Below are positions 39,530 through 51,766 of a stretch of 64,000 nt of DNA, in pieces (position 1 is the first letter of the stretch; each line of letters opens with the position of its first letter). The stretch covers positions 4,112,001 to 4,176,000 of the forward strand of contig OX345636.1 of the NCBI GenBank assembly GCA_947044365.1. The letters are read 5' to 3'. The position numbers and the translations under genes are program-made. The notes beneath the pieces were generated by a model. That model was not told the DNA's origin. It did not search any database and was given only the letters and a program-made list of their open reading frames with translations. Source of the DNA: Petrosia ficiformis (Eukaryota; Porifera; Demospongiae; Haplosclerida; Petrosiidae).

Positions 39530-42500
39530 AAATTATCATCTGTATCACTTTTTGTGTTTCAACAATTTTCTCAGAAATTTGACAAAACTGAGATAGATCA
39601 AGTGAATATGTACATAAAATGCAAATAATGTATAACTACATATTATATGAATATATAATTTATATAACTTGTAATACTATTTGTTTTTGTATCCACACAG
39701 GTAACAAAGAATCCCTGTACACTGCACAATGCACAAAAAGCTAATTGTGTACAACTGATTATACATGCATGTGTATTACAATTTATGTTCAACATCTGCA
39801 GAACATTTATAATGCCGAGATAGATCATTTAAGTGAAAAAATTGTGTTTCAAACTCTATTGAATATAGTCAATGGTCATTTTAAAAGTTGGATAATTCTG
39901 ATATTTAATGATTCAATTCAAAAACTAATACAATGGCAATTTGTATATCACACTTGATTATACATTTTGAAAATAATGCATGATTCAAGTATTAACCATT
40001 TAATATAATCAGAATAATAGTTTTTGAATTGGGTCTTTAAATATCAGAATTATCCAACTTTAAAATGACCATTGACTATATTCAATAGAGTTTGAAGCAA
40101 TTTCACATGATCTATATCAATTTTGTAAATGTTCTGCAGAAGGTGAACATATATTGTAATACACATGCATGTACAATCAGTTGTGCACAATTTGCTTTTT
40201 GTGCATTGTGTAGTGTACAGGGATTCTTTGTTACCTGTCTGGATACAAAAACAAATATATATTTATATATACATTACATTACATGCATTTTATGTACCTA
40301 TTTACTTATCACAGTTTAGTAAAATTTCTGAGAAAAAATGCAGTTGTTGAAGCATAAAATATGATACACATGATATGTATGTATAATCATAATTAACATT
40401 TTGTGCAGTGTACAGAAATTGTTTGCTTATAAAAATACCATCTCAAATTATTATCATTGTAAAATACCAAAAACTTTGTTAGGCTAGGCACTTTTGTTAT
40501 CACCACTATAATTATATAGTATGATCATCATTTGATTGTAAAGTGTCAAATTTATCACTTTTTATATGTATTCTGTGTGAAATTATTGCTCACCTGTAAC
40601 CATACAATTACTAATTGCATTTGTCTGTTCTTACTCCATATAAGGGAGTCAGGAAATAGTAATATATTTATAGTGCCGTATGATATAAGAAGTATGTTAG
40701 GTGTATAGGGTTATATATATGTTGATTTACTTATTCTCACTCAAGTGATTGGTTTAATGGTGCAAAAATGTTACTCAGTCTGGCCGATAAAGCTAACTTG
40801 TAATTTGGACTATGTTAGAATGGAAATTATACACTCTATTATTCATAATATTACTTTGTAAAATAAATGATTATCTAATATTCTAAATTAATGAGCATTG
40901 CTGATATTTATTACATTCGGTTGTATAAATATTCAATAAGTTTCAAAACAAATTGTTATAGTTGAAATAATGTTATATTTATATAGTCTTATACAGTATA
41001 AGAAGTAAATTAGGTGTATAGGCGTTGTGAGTGTTATATATTGATTTATTTTTCTCACTCAAGCATGTATTTTTATGATGTTATTGTGATTCCTATCATG
41101 TTACAAGCGATCTGGCTAATACAGGTTTCATTAAGATGTACATACAGTACAGATAATTATCAGTTACCTATAGTATATATGGTACCCATTTTTTAAGATG
41201 TCCATCCCAGTGTTTAGTACTATGAACACATAATTGTCATGATTTTAGAATACATAAATATTGCTACTACTTCTGTTTTTAAATATGAATTCCTCTCATT
41301 TTTGTTGGTTTTATCAAAAGACTCCATATATATAGCTGCTTACTATTTAGCACATGATTATTAGTAATCTGGTATGTGTTACAGACCACACAGAGTCACA
41401 AATAATTATTAGATGTAAAATTTTCATTCAGAGAACAATTTGTTAAATACCTATAAGTGTACACTGAAACAGTATCTATATACAATAATAGGATAAATTT
41501 TTATACAAAACATTATTTACATCTGCAACAGTCCTCACATCATTTATGATTGTGAAATGATATGACGAAAACTACACTCAAACATAATACATCATATTAG
41601 TCTAAGAATACAAGCAACTGCAATGAAGTGAATCCAATGCAAATTTGAGCACAGAGTTGGACGTACTCTAATAAAGTTATGTTACTATTCTTTTCATTGT
41701 AATTACACTCATAAGGATTACTATCTATTACAAGAGAGAAAGTATGCTTCTGATTCACTAATATTGTATATACTCAATATGTAGCTATATCAAAGTTAAC
41801 TTGTGATATTTATTATATGTAAACTAAAACCAAACAGAATTGAGTCACTATGGCAACATACTGAAATGATGTTGTTGTGTATATATTTATGCAAAAACAT
41901 CATTTGAGTATTTTTAATATTCATTCAAACACATAATTATATAGGAGATTGAATGGGAATTATAAAATACGTATTTGTCATAATTATAATTATTATATAT
42001 TATACCATATACCAATTTAGAGAAGAATACATACATGATTGAACTTGGCAACTATAATAAACTCTGTTTGTTAATAAGGAATCTAGTGGGTCTTATCAAA
42101 AGACTTTGTACAGCTACTTACTACTCATCACATTATTATTAGTAATCTGATATGAGTTACAGACCATAGAGTCACAAATAATTGATATGTGCACTGAAAG
42201 CAGATTTATTAGTTTTATAATCATAATTAATATTATGTATAATTTTATTCAAACAATTTGTTCATGAAACACCAATCTTAACAGAGAAACAAACTAACAC
42301 AAAGTATGTAACTGTGATAATTATTATAATTCAGTTAATTATTCATCATGAAGTAGCTAGAAATAATTTTTCATTGCTCTATAAGTACTACATGTGTAAG
42401 TATATATATGTATATATGCAATTTTTTGTACATATCTAACTGATCTATCTCATTTTTGAAAAATATTCTGAGAAAAAAGCAGATGTTGAAACATAAAGAT

Positions 42501-42620
42501 GATAATTATGTGTGTACATTCACAATAAGTCTACAGAGATTCTTTGCTATACATGCGTTATTATGCAAAAATACTATCACACATTATTTTCATTGTTAAA
42601 TACATAAAACCTTATTAGGC
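39530..42620 (-). repeat. Degraded further copy of the arm repeat
   Basis: Segments match the palindrome modules: 39,690-39,800 and 40,160-40,250 with 18,190-18,310; 40,560-40,620 with 30,580-30,640; 41,320-41,410 with 30,690-30,780; and 42,010-42,180 with 20,770-20,935. Order is partly rearranged. Copies of the dispersed block at 31,505 occur at 40,636 and 40,980. No gene is seen. Confidence 0.65.
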
Positions 42621-43342
42621 TAGGCAGTTTTGTTATCACTGTTATAGTGGGATCGTCAGTTCATTGAATTAAGACTATAATTTTAGCATAATGAGCTCAT
42701 TATAACAAATGAATGTCAAATTAACATGAGGTTGTCAGAACAGAAGTATTTATGTAGAAAATTAAAAATAATTATTTGAAGTATTTTCTACATGTGAGCG
42801 TTATACATATAATTATACATACAATTATCTCCAAGGTATGTATGTACACAATAGAATGAGAATGTGATAGATGAACAACAAAAGTATGATGATTGACGAG
42901 TACATGACATTAAAAATCCCAAAATGTGGTCATTAATTCCCTCTGTATGACATACTTCCATAAAGAGTAGAACAAAACTAGAATAAAATATCAAGAATTT
43001 CAATAAATTGTGGCAGGTCCTCACATTGCCAACTATAGTGTAAATATGTGGAACGATGATATTCTCGTCCATAAAGTTTGATCCAATTAGGTCTAAACTG
43101 TGACAGAAAAAAAAATTATTAATATTATTACATGTATATACATGTATTTACATAGAAAGAGTTGCTGTTGAGTTAAGTTGAGGAAGTACATCAATAATCA
43201 GACTACCTTCATTTAGCAAATTAGTCTTGCCTACAAAGTGTAATGCAATTCATTAATTACTATTATGTGTTATGTACACAATAATCAAATCTTACACGGC
43301 CCACATTGTAATCCCCATTGTAACCTAAAAATACACTTTTAA
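42621..43342. other. Intergenic, nothing firm
   Basis: A 94-codon minus-strand open frame (43,072-42,788) lacks motifs and has unremarkable composition. I see no other feature. Confidence 0.4.
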
Positions 43343-43767
43343 ATGCTGGGAGAAGATGCACAGAAGGATGACTGCCAATCCACTGCTGGTGCTAAAAGGA
43401 GGCACAGCAATGAATCCCAGTTGGTGGAAGACATTCCGAATTGTAAGACTGCTAAAAAAACTCCAAAACCTAGGACTCATAAAAGGGATCCTGATGTGTT
43501 GGAGTTTAAATTTTACAATGAATTAAGAATATTTTTCCTTTACCTATTTTTCAGGTTGTTGTTAACCATGATGTTCCTAGATTCTACAAGTTGTTTACAC
43601 CAAGTCAAAAGAAGTTAGCTCGGCTTTTTGTCAGAGGCAAGCCATCTTCAGTTGCTAATCAAGTCCTTAAGGATTCTCGATATCGCTCATCATTTCCCGA
43701 TATTGCTCAGGACAAAAATAATACAAAAAGCAGAAAATGTTGCACCGTGTCTGTTACACATACATAA
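43343..43767 (+). pseudogene. Fragment of an unrecognised nuclear or transposon protein
   Basis: A basic, Lys-rich frame (AKRRHSNES..KKTPKPRTHKRDPD) reaches a possible donor after GAT (gtgttg). A good acceptor at 43,553-43,554 leads in phase to VVVNHDVPRFYKLFTPSQKK and a further ~50 codons, ending at TAA 43,765-43,767. The second part resembles the N-terminal region of DNA-binding transposase proteins, but I cannot name a family. The weak donor and abrupt end next to a MITE suggest a truncated relic. Confidence 0.35.
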
Positions 43768-44036
43768 GATTTTACTGCAGACAAAGAATGACAAGAAGAT
43801 TTCTACTCCTATCGTTGGTCAATATATATACATCCTGTGCTACATATATGTATATATGTCTCGATACGGCGAAACATCAAAGTAAACCACAGGGATATAT
43901 AGCACTGCGGTCAGATATAGCACCTGCCATCGAAACAGACTACAAGAAAACAACGCTTACCTTCTCCAAAGTGCCAACAAAAAGGTAGGAGAAGCATCAG
44001 ACATCAACAAAGGTTTTGTCTTTCGTGACATATATT

Positions 44037-44136
44037 GGTTATATCCCGCTACTCGTGCATTATCAGATATATAATAACCTTGCCCTCGAGCTCGGTGATT
44101 ATATATCTGATATAGCACTCGTACTGGGATATAACC
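44037..44136. mobile_element. Short hairpin MITE
   Basis: GGTTATATCCC at the left end and GGGATATAACC at the right end bound about 45-bp imperfect inverted arms sharing ATATCAGATATATAAT, with a GC-rich loop (cttgccctcgagctc). Confidence 0.7.
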
Positions 44137-45733
44137 TATACATATGTATAATATTATATAAAACCTGAACCTACGGATGTATCTGAAAAGTATGGGACAG
44201 ATGTCACCCACTATCTGAAAAAGCATGAAAATCATACGTCAATAAACTTTGGTATGTAGCAAATATCTCTTACTGGATACCAAATTTCAGTACAAAGTGG
44301 CAGAATGCCAAGTGATTGAAGATAAGCATTTGATCAATATTATTTTGCAGGAAAGCGTCTCCTTTTGAAAATTAGGTCCTAAATGCATAACATGCAAGAA
44401 CCACAAACTGCAACTCTCACTAGAGATTCAAAGAGTATGTCAACCAGTGATCTAGCTGAAGCGTCGAACTACATGTATGGAACTGGACAGCACTAAATAT
44501 AAATTATAATTAATTACTAGAGGGTGTAGTCACAATAAACAGAACAGTGTCTTGTTATTTGCCACATGGCAAAGATAAAACTTTGTTTGAGTGTTACTGT
44601 GCCAATGCTAGCCAACAAGAGTAAATATAAGCTAGGCTATAACTGTGAATGGAACGAGGAATTCCATTGGCATAGCCTTGTGTATGCTGAAGATGACAGG
44701 GGCTTATGATGAGCACCAATGCTCACCATAACCTAGTCTCTTATATTCCACCCTGTTTAGAATGTTTGTTAGTGCATGCACAAAGAAGTGAATCCAGGAA
44801 ACCATTTAATACCCTGGGTGTGAGAGCAATAGTACTAATGATCAGGCACTGTTACATTCAGTGATACCAGTAATGTATTTGTTATTACAGCAAATATTTG
44901 CATTTTACATCTCAATGTATGTAACCCCATGCCTGCTCAGGGCTTGCACACATTCAAGAGATTATACTCAATAGGGCTTATTAACATTTTTATCCAATGC
45001 AATATGCTGTGTAAGGGGTTAAATGATTGCTCCTGTCCATCTGTCTGTCTGTGATTCAAAAAAGAATATTGGAAAGGGGGGTTTCTAATAGTTAATACAT
45101 CTTCTAAACATGTCGCTTGAAATTAGTCATAGAAGATTATCTCCATACCCTGGAGTGACCTATGCAGTCCATTGTATACACAATTCCTCTGCTTTCTTAT
45201 TATCTGTTTAGAATAGTCCACCATTTTCCAGCATTCACTTCCCTAATAATTAATTTCATAACACGTGATTTGAACTAATGATGAGTCTCAGAAAAGAGAG
45301 AAAGATTTCCTTCAAAATGTGGGAACTACTGGAAAACGAAATAGATCGAAAGAAAAAGAAACAATTGCTGAATGCTGAAGTAGACGAGAATCACAACAGA
45401 AGACGGTTTTGGCTAATCAAAAATGTACATCTATTTGGGTTACGCATTATGTGAGACATGTACATCTTGTTATTATAATTATTAAGGGCAGATAGGAAGT
45501 AGTGAGAATATTGCCAAGTGGGTGTTTAACTACATACATTCTCAGTAGGAAAATTTGTTATGCATGAGTAAACTTAGTCTTCCTGCAAAACAAATTTTGC
45601 TATGTTCCAGTCCAAAACGACAGAATAGAAAATGTCATGTAAAAAGATAGTCGGATAATAAAACAAATTAATTTACATTATTACATACAAAAGCAGAAAG
45701 TTGCTTTTATCTATATTATTAGTGTTGCTTTAG
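44137..45733. other. Intergenic, no gene recognised
   Basis: No supported coding region. A short block near 44,350-44,385 (GAAAATTAGGTC) recurs near 60,718-60,750, so part of it is old dispersed repeat. Confidence 0.4.
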
Positions 45734-45737
45734 TTAA
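45734..45737. repeat. TTAA target duplication (left) of piggyBac
   Basis: TTAA precedes CCCTTTTAACGCG and is repeated at 52,219-52,222 after the inverted end. Confidence 0.85.
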
Positions 45738-45765
45738 CCCTTTTAACGCGACGGTCATTATATAA

Positions 45766-46438
45766 CACTTACAGTTTCGTAACCCGGGGGCTTTTGAAAA
45801 AAGAATGAATTAATTTTAATAATAATTCTAACCACACCTACCATGGATGTAATATACTGATTGCGAGGTGTGGCTCAGCATCTCATTAAAATCAAAACCT
45901 TCGTTGCAAATGAATACAGGCAATTTGCAACTTTCTCCAACTTCTGGAGCAATCTAACACTCACCTCAACCTTGCTTACCAATTACTGCAAGCACAGCAT
46001 CTACTCAAGTCTGCACACGAACGCTATTTGTCACTTATTCTCCCAACATCCCTTTCTCTCTCGCTAGAACCAGCTAGAAACCCAAGTCTATACATCACAC
46101 AAACATCAACATAACGTTCTACTCTCCTCTCCTTTCACATTTTTTTTTTTTTTTTTTTTTTTTTTAAGTACTCTAAGCTAACTTCAAAGTAACATCAAAG
46201 GGCGGACACTTGAATCAAAGCACCGCTAGACCACATCCAACGAAGCGTAGGCGTTTTGAACAATAGAATGCCGACATGCCGCCACCACATTGGTATACTC
46301 TTGTAATCTACAGTAATTTGGGGTGTGGTACATCCAAGACCCAGCCATTGCAGTGAAATTTAGCAATGTAATAAGTAGGTGTGGTACTTCCTATCTGACA
46401 GGATGTTGTAAAATTACAACACTAAAAAACTGAAAGTG
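45766..46438 (+). repeat. 673-bp terminal repeat R1
   Basis: I saw no difference between this and 49,115-49,787, including a 26-T run. Its own ends are inverted (CACTTACAGTTT / AAACTGAAAGTG), unlike classical TG..CA LTRs. A diverged relic lies at about 58,105-58,200. Confidence 0.8.
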
Positions 46439-46724
46439 TTATATGGCATAAAATATTTGCAGTGGAGTTGGTGAAATCTCTTGTGATCTGGTGGTTCTAT
46501 GAAGAACCAGGAGTGGTATACAACCACAAATTAAAAGAAAAATGACACCAACAACAGATGAAAACACAAAAACAGTGACAATGAGAACAGAAACTGGAAT
46601 AAAGACACTGAAATGTCATCAGATTAAATTAACATCGTTTGACAAGTACTCGTACCCTCTGAGTCGTGGAATGATGGTCTCCTACGTTTACGACAACTGT
46701 ACCCTTCCAACAACAAGTGAACTA

Positions 46725-47134
46725 GTTCCAATCGAAATTACACTTATGATCAAAAGCATAGTACTTGTGCAACTGATCAGTTTTAGCAACTGCCACCATA
46801 AACTTGTTGTATGCAGGCAGTAATGGGGGAACTGATTGAGCTACAAGTAGTCATGATTTTCGCCCTACTTGTTCCCTGTAAACCTTACCCTTCATGGATT
46901 GTGGGAAAACATTCGTAACAAAGCTGACAACCTTGCGATCATGGAAAACAAAATAGTTATTCCCACTTGATGAGCAAGAGTTATACGAACCCTTTGGAGG
47001 AGCACTGTTGTCTTTGGGGTCAGTGTCGTCTGTAGGACCTTCCATACCCGTAAATTCTGGGTACATTCCAGAGTACAGCGATTGGAGAAGGCTATGAGCT
47101 TTAGCCTCACGTTTACGATCAGAAGAAGACGAAC
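46725..47134 (-). pseudogene. Remnant of a different piggyBac-like transposase
   Basis: Reading the minus strand from an acceptor at 47,136-47,135, the frame passes NNYFVFHDRKVVSFVTN (the piggyBac 'W-x-D-K-R-x-V-x-x-L-S-T' strand). It crosses an in-frame TGA (46,853-46,851) and continues with AYNKFMVAVAKTDQLHKYYA. That matches YNSYMGGVDKSDQLLSYYG of the plus-strand piggyBac gene, so this is the third-Asp region. A TAG follows at 46,724-46,722. The usual GGVD is MVAVAKTD here. A short upstream exon (49,069-49,036) with a gtgagt donor joins in phase. The gene is decayed. Confidence 0.65.
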
Positions 47135-47289
47135 CTGTAGACATGAAAAATTACATAATCATTTAATGCACTTGTAGTGTGTGAATCAAAATAATTAATT
47201 ATGAGCACAATTATATGCAAAATACTACACATAATTTAATTAATACGTTCATGAATATTCATGAGATTACGGTAACAACGATCAATATT

Positions 47290-48385
47290 GAAAGTTTGTG
47301 GTTAGTGGGTGGGATATACTCCACCCTCTGCCTATGAATATAGTTAAATCTCAGTGCATTTACATGTAAAATTGGGCCCCAATTTAAGTAATATGCTCAT
47401 GAATATTCATGAGTTTGACGTCACAATCATGAATATTCATGAATGTGTGGTTAGTGGGTGGAGTATACTCCACCCTCTACCTATGAATATAGTTAAATCT
47501 CAGTCCAATTGCATGTAAAATTGGGCCCAAATTTATGTAATATGCTCATGAATATTCATGAGTTTGACGTCACAATCATGAATTTTCACGATTGTGTGGT
47601 TAGTGGGTGGGGTATACTCCACCCTCTGCCTATGAATATAGTTAAATCTCAGTGCATTTGCATGTAAAATTGGGCCCAAATTTACGGAATATGCTCATGA
47701 ATATTCATGAGTTTGACGTCACAATCATGAATATTCATGATTGTGTGGTTAGTGGGTGGGGTATACTCCACCCTCTGCCTATGAATATAGTTAAATCTCA
47801 GTGCATTTACATGTAAAATTGGGCCCAAATTTATGTAATATGCTCATGAATATTCATGAGTTTGACGTCACAATCATGAATATACATGATTGTGTGGTTA
47901 GTGGGTGCGGTATACTCCACCTACTACCTATGAATATAGTTAAATCTCAGTCCAATTGCATGTAAAATTGGGCTCAAATTTAAGTAATATGCTCATGAAT
48001 ATTCATAAGTTTGACGTCACAATCATGAATATTCATGATTGTGTGGTTAGTGGGTGGGGTATACTCCACCCTCTGCCTATGAATATAGTTAAATCTCAGT
48101 GCATTTGCATGTAAAATTGGGCCCAGATTTACGTAATATGCTCATGAATATTCATGAGTTTGACGTCACAATCATGAATTTTCACGATTGTGTGGTTAGT
48201 GGGTGGGGTATACTCCACCCTCTACCTATGAATATAGTGAAATCTCAGTGCAATTGCATGTAAAATTTGGGACTATATTTAATTGTTATGCTCATGAACA
48301 TTCATGAGTTTGACGTCACAATGATCACTATTCATACATTGTGGTTAGCGGGTGAGGTATAGTCCACCCTCTATCTATGAATATC
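47290..48385 (+). repeat. 149-bp tandem satellite with CRE-like motifs
   Basis: About seven to eight head-to-tail units have a period near 149 bp (GGTTAGTGGGTGG at about 47,300, 47,449, 47,598, 47,748, 47,897, 48,046, 48,194 and 48,342). Most units carry TGACGTCA, the palindrome CTCATGAATATTCATGAG and a second palindrome around CATGAATATTCATG. Some carry ATTTGCAT. Confidence 0.85.
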
Positions 48386-48499
48386 ATTGAAAGTGTTTCA
48401 AGACGACATATAATTTGCTCATAGTTTCGTACATTTATATTAATTTGACCACATCAAGTATAAAGTAGCATCTCGTGACATTTATTATTACAGGCTGTA

Positions 48500-48525
48500 T
48501 TACAATTATTATATATACATAATAT

Positions 48526-48615
<90 letters not shown>

Positions 48616-48625
48616 GTATAATTAT
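48500..48625. repeat. (TA)n microsatellite
   Basis: Long AT/TA run immediately left of the hairpin MITE. Confidence 0.85.
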
Positions 48626-48635
48626 ATATATATTG

Positions 48636-48820
48636 TATATAGACCTGTGAATCTTTAATCCACCAGCATACTATATATTGTATATAGTACACTTACAGTT
48701 CTTATATACCACAATATAAACCCTTGGTTTAGTGTCTTTGGATGTGATATAGCCCGAGCTTGCGAGACACTAAACCTCGGGTCTATATTTTGTATATAAG
48801 AACTGTAAGTGTACTATATA
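48636..48820. mobile_element. Hairpin MITE, copy 2
   Basis: Same family as 19,737-19,940: TATATAGTACACTTACAG at 48,681 and its inverse ending at 48,820, with the GGTTTAGTGTC stem. The inner stem is shortened here. It lies within (TA)n. Confidence 0.7.
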
Positions 48821-48865
48821 ATATACATATATATATATAGATATAGATATATTATATATATATAT

Positions 48866-48899
<34 letters not shown>

Positions 48900-48908
48900 T
48901 ATATATAT

Positions 48909-48962
<54 letters not shown>

Positions 48963-48975
48963 ATATATATACATA
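48821..48975. repeat. (TA)n microsatellite
   Basis: Interrupted TA/AT run immediately right of the hairpin MITE. Confidence 0.8.
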
Positions 48976-49035
48976 ATAGTAATAACCTGTCGTCTTGTAT
49001 TATCAGAGATTATGTAATTATTGTTATTCACTCAC

Positions 49036-49069
49036 CAAATGTATCGCTGTGTTCGAGATCTGTACTCAT
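49036..49069 (-). pseudogene. Possible first exon of the antisense piggyBac remnant
   Basis: ATG with 11 codons (MSTDLEHSDTF) and a gtgagt donor ends in phase 1, compatible with the acceptor at 47,136-47,135. The intron would span the 149-bp satellite and a MITE. Confidence 0.35.
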
Positions 49070-49114
49070 ATTATCTAAAACAATAAAAATGATATACTTG
49101 TACAACAGGATTAT

Positions 49115-49787
49115 CACTTACAGTTTCGTAACCCGGGGGCTTTTGAAAAAAGAATGAATTAATTTTAATAATAATTCTAACCACACCTACCATGGATGTA
49201 ATATACTGATTGCGAGGTGTGGCTCAGCATCTCATTAAAATCAAAACCTTCGTTGCAAATGAATACAGGCAATTTGCAACTTTCTCCAACTTCTGGAGCA
49301 ATCTAACACTCACCTCAACCTTGCTTACCAATTACTGCAAGCACAGCATCTACTCAAGTCTGCACACGAACGCTATTTGTCACTTATTCTCCCAACATCC
49401 CTTTCTCTCTCGCTAGAACCAGCTAGAAACCCAAGTCTATACATCACACAAACATCAACATAACGTTCTACTCTCCTCTCCTTTCACATTTTTTTTTTTT
49501 TTTTTTTTTTTTTTAAGTACTCTAAGCTAACTTCAAAGTAACATCAAAGGGCGGACACTTGAATCAAAGCACCGCTAGACCACATCCAACGAAGCGTAGG
49601 CGTTTTGAACAATAGAATGCCGACATGCCGCCACCACATTGGTATACTCTTGTAATCTACAGTAATTTGGGGTGTGGTACATCCAAGACCCAGCCATTGC
49701 AGTGAAATTTAGCAATGTAATAAGTAGGTGTGGTACTTCCTATCTGACAGGATGTTGTAAAATTACAACACTAAAAAACTGAAAGTG
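49115..49787 (+). repeat. 673-bp terminal repeat R2
   Basis: Same length as R1 and apparently identical, including its poly-T length. Confidence 0.8.
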
Positions 49788-49934
49788 ATAATGACTGCGC
49801 GCGACTTCCTGAATGCGCGGTGGTCATTATGTAATGACCAGGTGTAAAAATATTATTATAGCAGCAGTCTTTTCTTGTGGTTACTGTGTAAACTATTTCT
49901 TGTGGTTGTTTTTATTATATTATTATAATATATA

Positions 49935-51766
49935 ATGGCAAAGAAATTCAATATTAGTGATGTAATAGATATTATGATGGACAGTGATGGAGACAGTGAT
50001 GATGACTTTGATGGTTAGATAGATGAAGATGAATTGCTTACAAGAATGGGAGATGAAATCGATAATGATAGTGAAATAAACAGTAATGATGATGATGATG
50101 ATGATGATGATGATGGTGGTGATGGTGATGATAATGGTAATGTTGACAAAGAACAAAATGGGATAGACATCCAAGAAGTCAACTGGTCATCTGGCTGCTG
50201 TAATGATATGACCAATAAAACTCCATTAGAATTCTTTGAATTGCTTGTGACCGATGATATTGTGGACTTGATTGTTGACCAGACAAATCTATATGCCACA
50301 CAGTTTTTTGAGAAGGAATCTCCTCCACCTAGGTCAAGGGTAAATGAGTGGAAAAAGAAACCATTCACATCCATTGAACTTATGAAGTTTTTTGCTATGG
50401 TAATAGTAATGGGAGTTATACACTACCCTAGATTGGATGACTATTGGGTTACCTCCTGGCCATTTAGTTCAAACACATTCTCCCAAATTATGTCCCGAGA
50501 CTGGTTTTCTTGTATTCTCAAATTTTTACACTTGAACAATAGCGAAATGATGCCCAAAAAAGGTGAAACTGGTTATGATGCCCTATATAAAGTGCGCCCT
50601 ATGTTGGAGAAACTTTTACAAAATTTTAAATGTAACTACAATTTGGGAAGGGAGCTGTCTATTGATGAGCGCATGATTGGTTTCAAGGGACGCATATCCT
50701 TTATACAGTACATGCCTAAAAAACCAACGAAATGGGGGTTGAAAGCATACGTACTGGCAGATTCCACAACTGGGTACACATACAGTTGGATATTGTATAC
50801 AGGTTAGTGAAATCACATAAATAATACATTCATACATGTACTGTTTTACCTACTACAATACACCTGTGTACTGTTTTACTTACTATACTATAGGCAAGGA
50901 TTCATCACTTGATACCAGTTGTGGTAGTGTTATAGATGCTACTGTGTTCCGGCTCCTACAAGGATTAGAAAACAAGGGACATCACGTATATACCGACAAC
51001 TATTATTCCAACCCTACATTATATACAAAATTAAGAGAACTTGGTTATGAAGCATGAGGTACTGTGAAGGTGAACAGAAAGGGGATGCCAAAAGAAGGAC
51101 AAAAAAATTGACAAAGGAGAAGTTAGAAGCAAGAACTTGGGGAATAACTTGATTGCTTTACAATGGATGGACAAACGCTTAGTAACTATGATAAGTACTG
51201 TACATAATGATGACATGGTTAGTAAGAGGCGCCGAACCAAACATGCAACTGGTGGACAGGAGGAGATAGAGAAGCCTAAAATGGTAGAGGAGTACAATAG
51301 CTATATGGGTGGAGTGGACAAAAGTGATCAGCTTTTGTCCTACTATGGTTTCGCCCATAGATCGGTAAAATGGTGGAAAAGAGTAGCTTTTCACCTGTTA
51401 GATCTGAGTATAGTAAATGCGTACATAATGTATCGACAATCAAAACAAGAGCGTTACCTTACACATGAGCAATTTAGGATCAACCTGTCAAAAGATTTAT
51501 TATTGAAAGCAGGCATTTACTTCAATGATATACCAACACAGCGAACATCTGCACCTCCTGCTTCCAGACTCACTGAAAGGCACTTTCCGTCCAAGATCCC
51601 AGAGCAAGGAAAACAACATCAATTAGACTGCAGCGTATGTAGTGATAGGAAAAAGGGAAAAAGAAAAATGACTATTTATATGTGTCAAAAATGTGGAGTT
51701 GCATTATGTGTAGCACCATGTTTTGAACTGCACCATACTAGAGTAAACCCGAAAAGATACCTGTAA
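49935..51766 (+). pseudogene. piggyBac transposase, broken
   Basis: About 580 codons in two exons (intron 50,803-50,893, donor gttagt). After an acidic Asp-rich N-terminus, the DDE_Tnp_1_7 core shows ELSIDERMIGFKGR, YVLADSTTG (first Asp), VYTDNYYSN (second Asp) and YMGGVDKSDQL (third Asp). A C-terminal Cys-rich zinc-binding region follows (CSVCSDRKKG..CQKCG..CFELHH). Lesions are an in-frame TAG at 50,016-50,018, a TGA at 51,055-51,057 replacing the conserved Cys before GTVKVNRKG, and frame changes between about 51,095 and 51,137. The catalytic residues themselves remain. Cut-and-paste transposition at TTAA is the family's activity; this copy cannot encode it intact. Confidence 0.85.

Larger units (their letters stand above)
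45766..49787. mobile_element. Nested 4.0 kb insertion bounded by 673-bp direct repeats
   Basis: It begins CACTTACAGTTT and ends AAACTGAAAGTG. ATAA lies on both outer sides, consistent with a 4-bp target duplication. Rejoining the flanks recreates a palindromic piggyBac subterminal motif, which supports a true insertion. It could be a non-autonomous LTR-like element or a composite of two TIR elements. No reverse transcriptase, integrase or primer-binding site was found. Confidence 0.65.

Noticed and set aside
45861..46067. 68-codon frame in both 673-bp repeats
   Set aside because: Identical at 49,210-49,416 because the DNA is identical; starts without context and has no motif.
47290..48385. 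CRISPR-like array
   Set aside because: Units are contiguous 149-bp tandem repeats without unique spacers, in a eukaryotic context.
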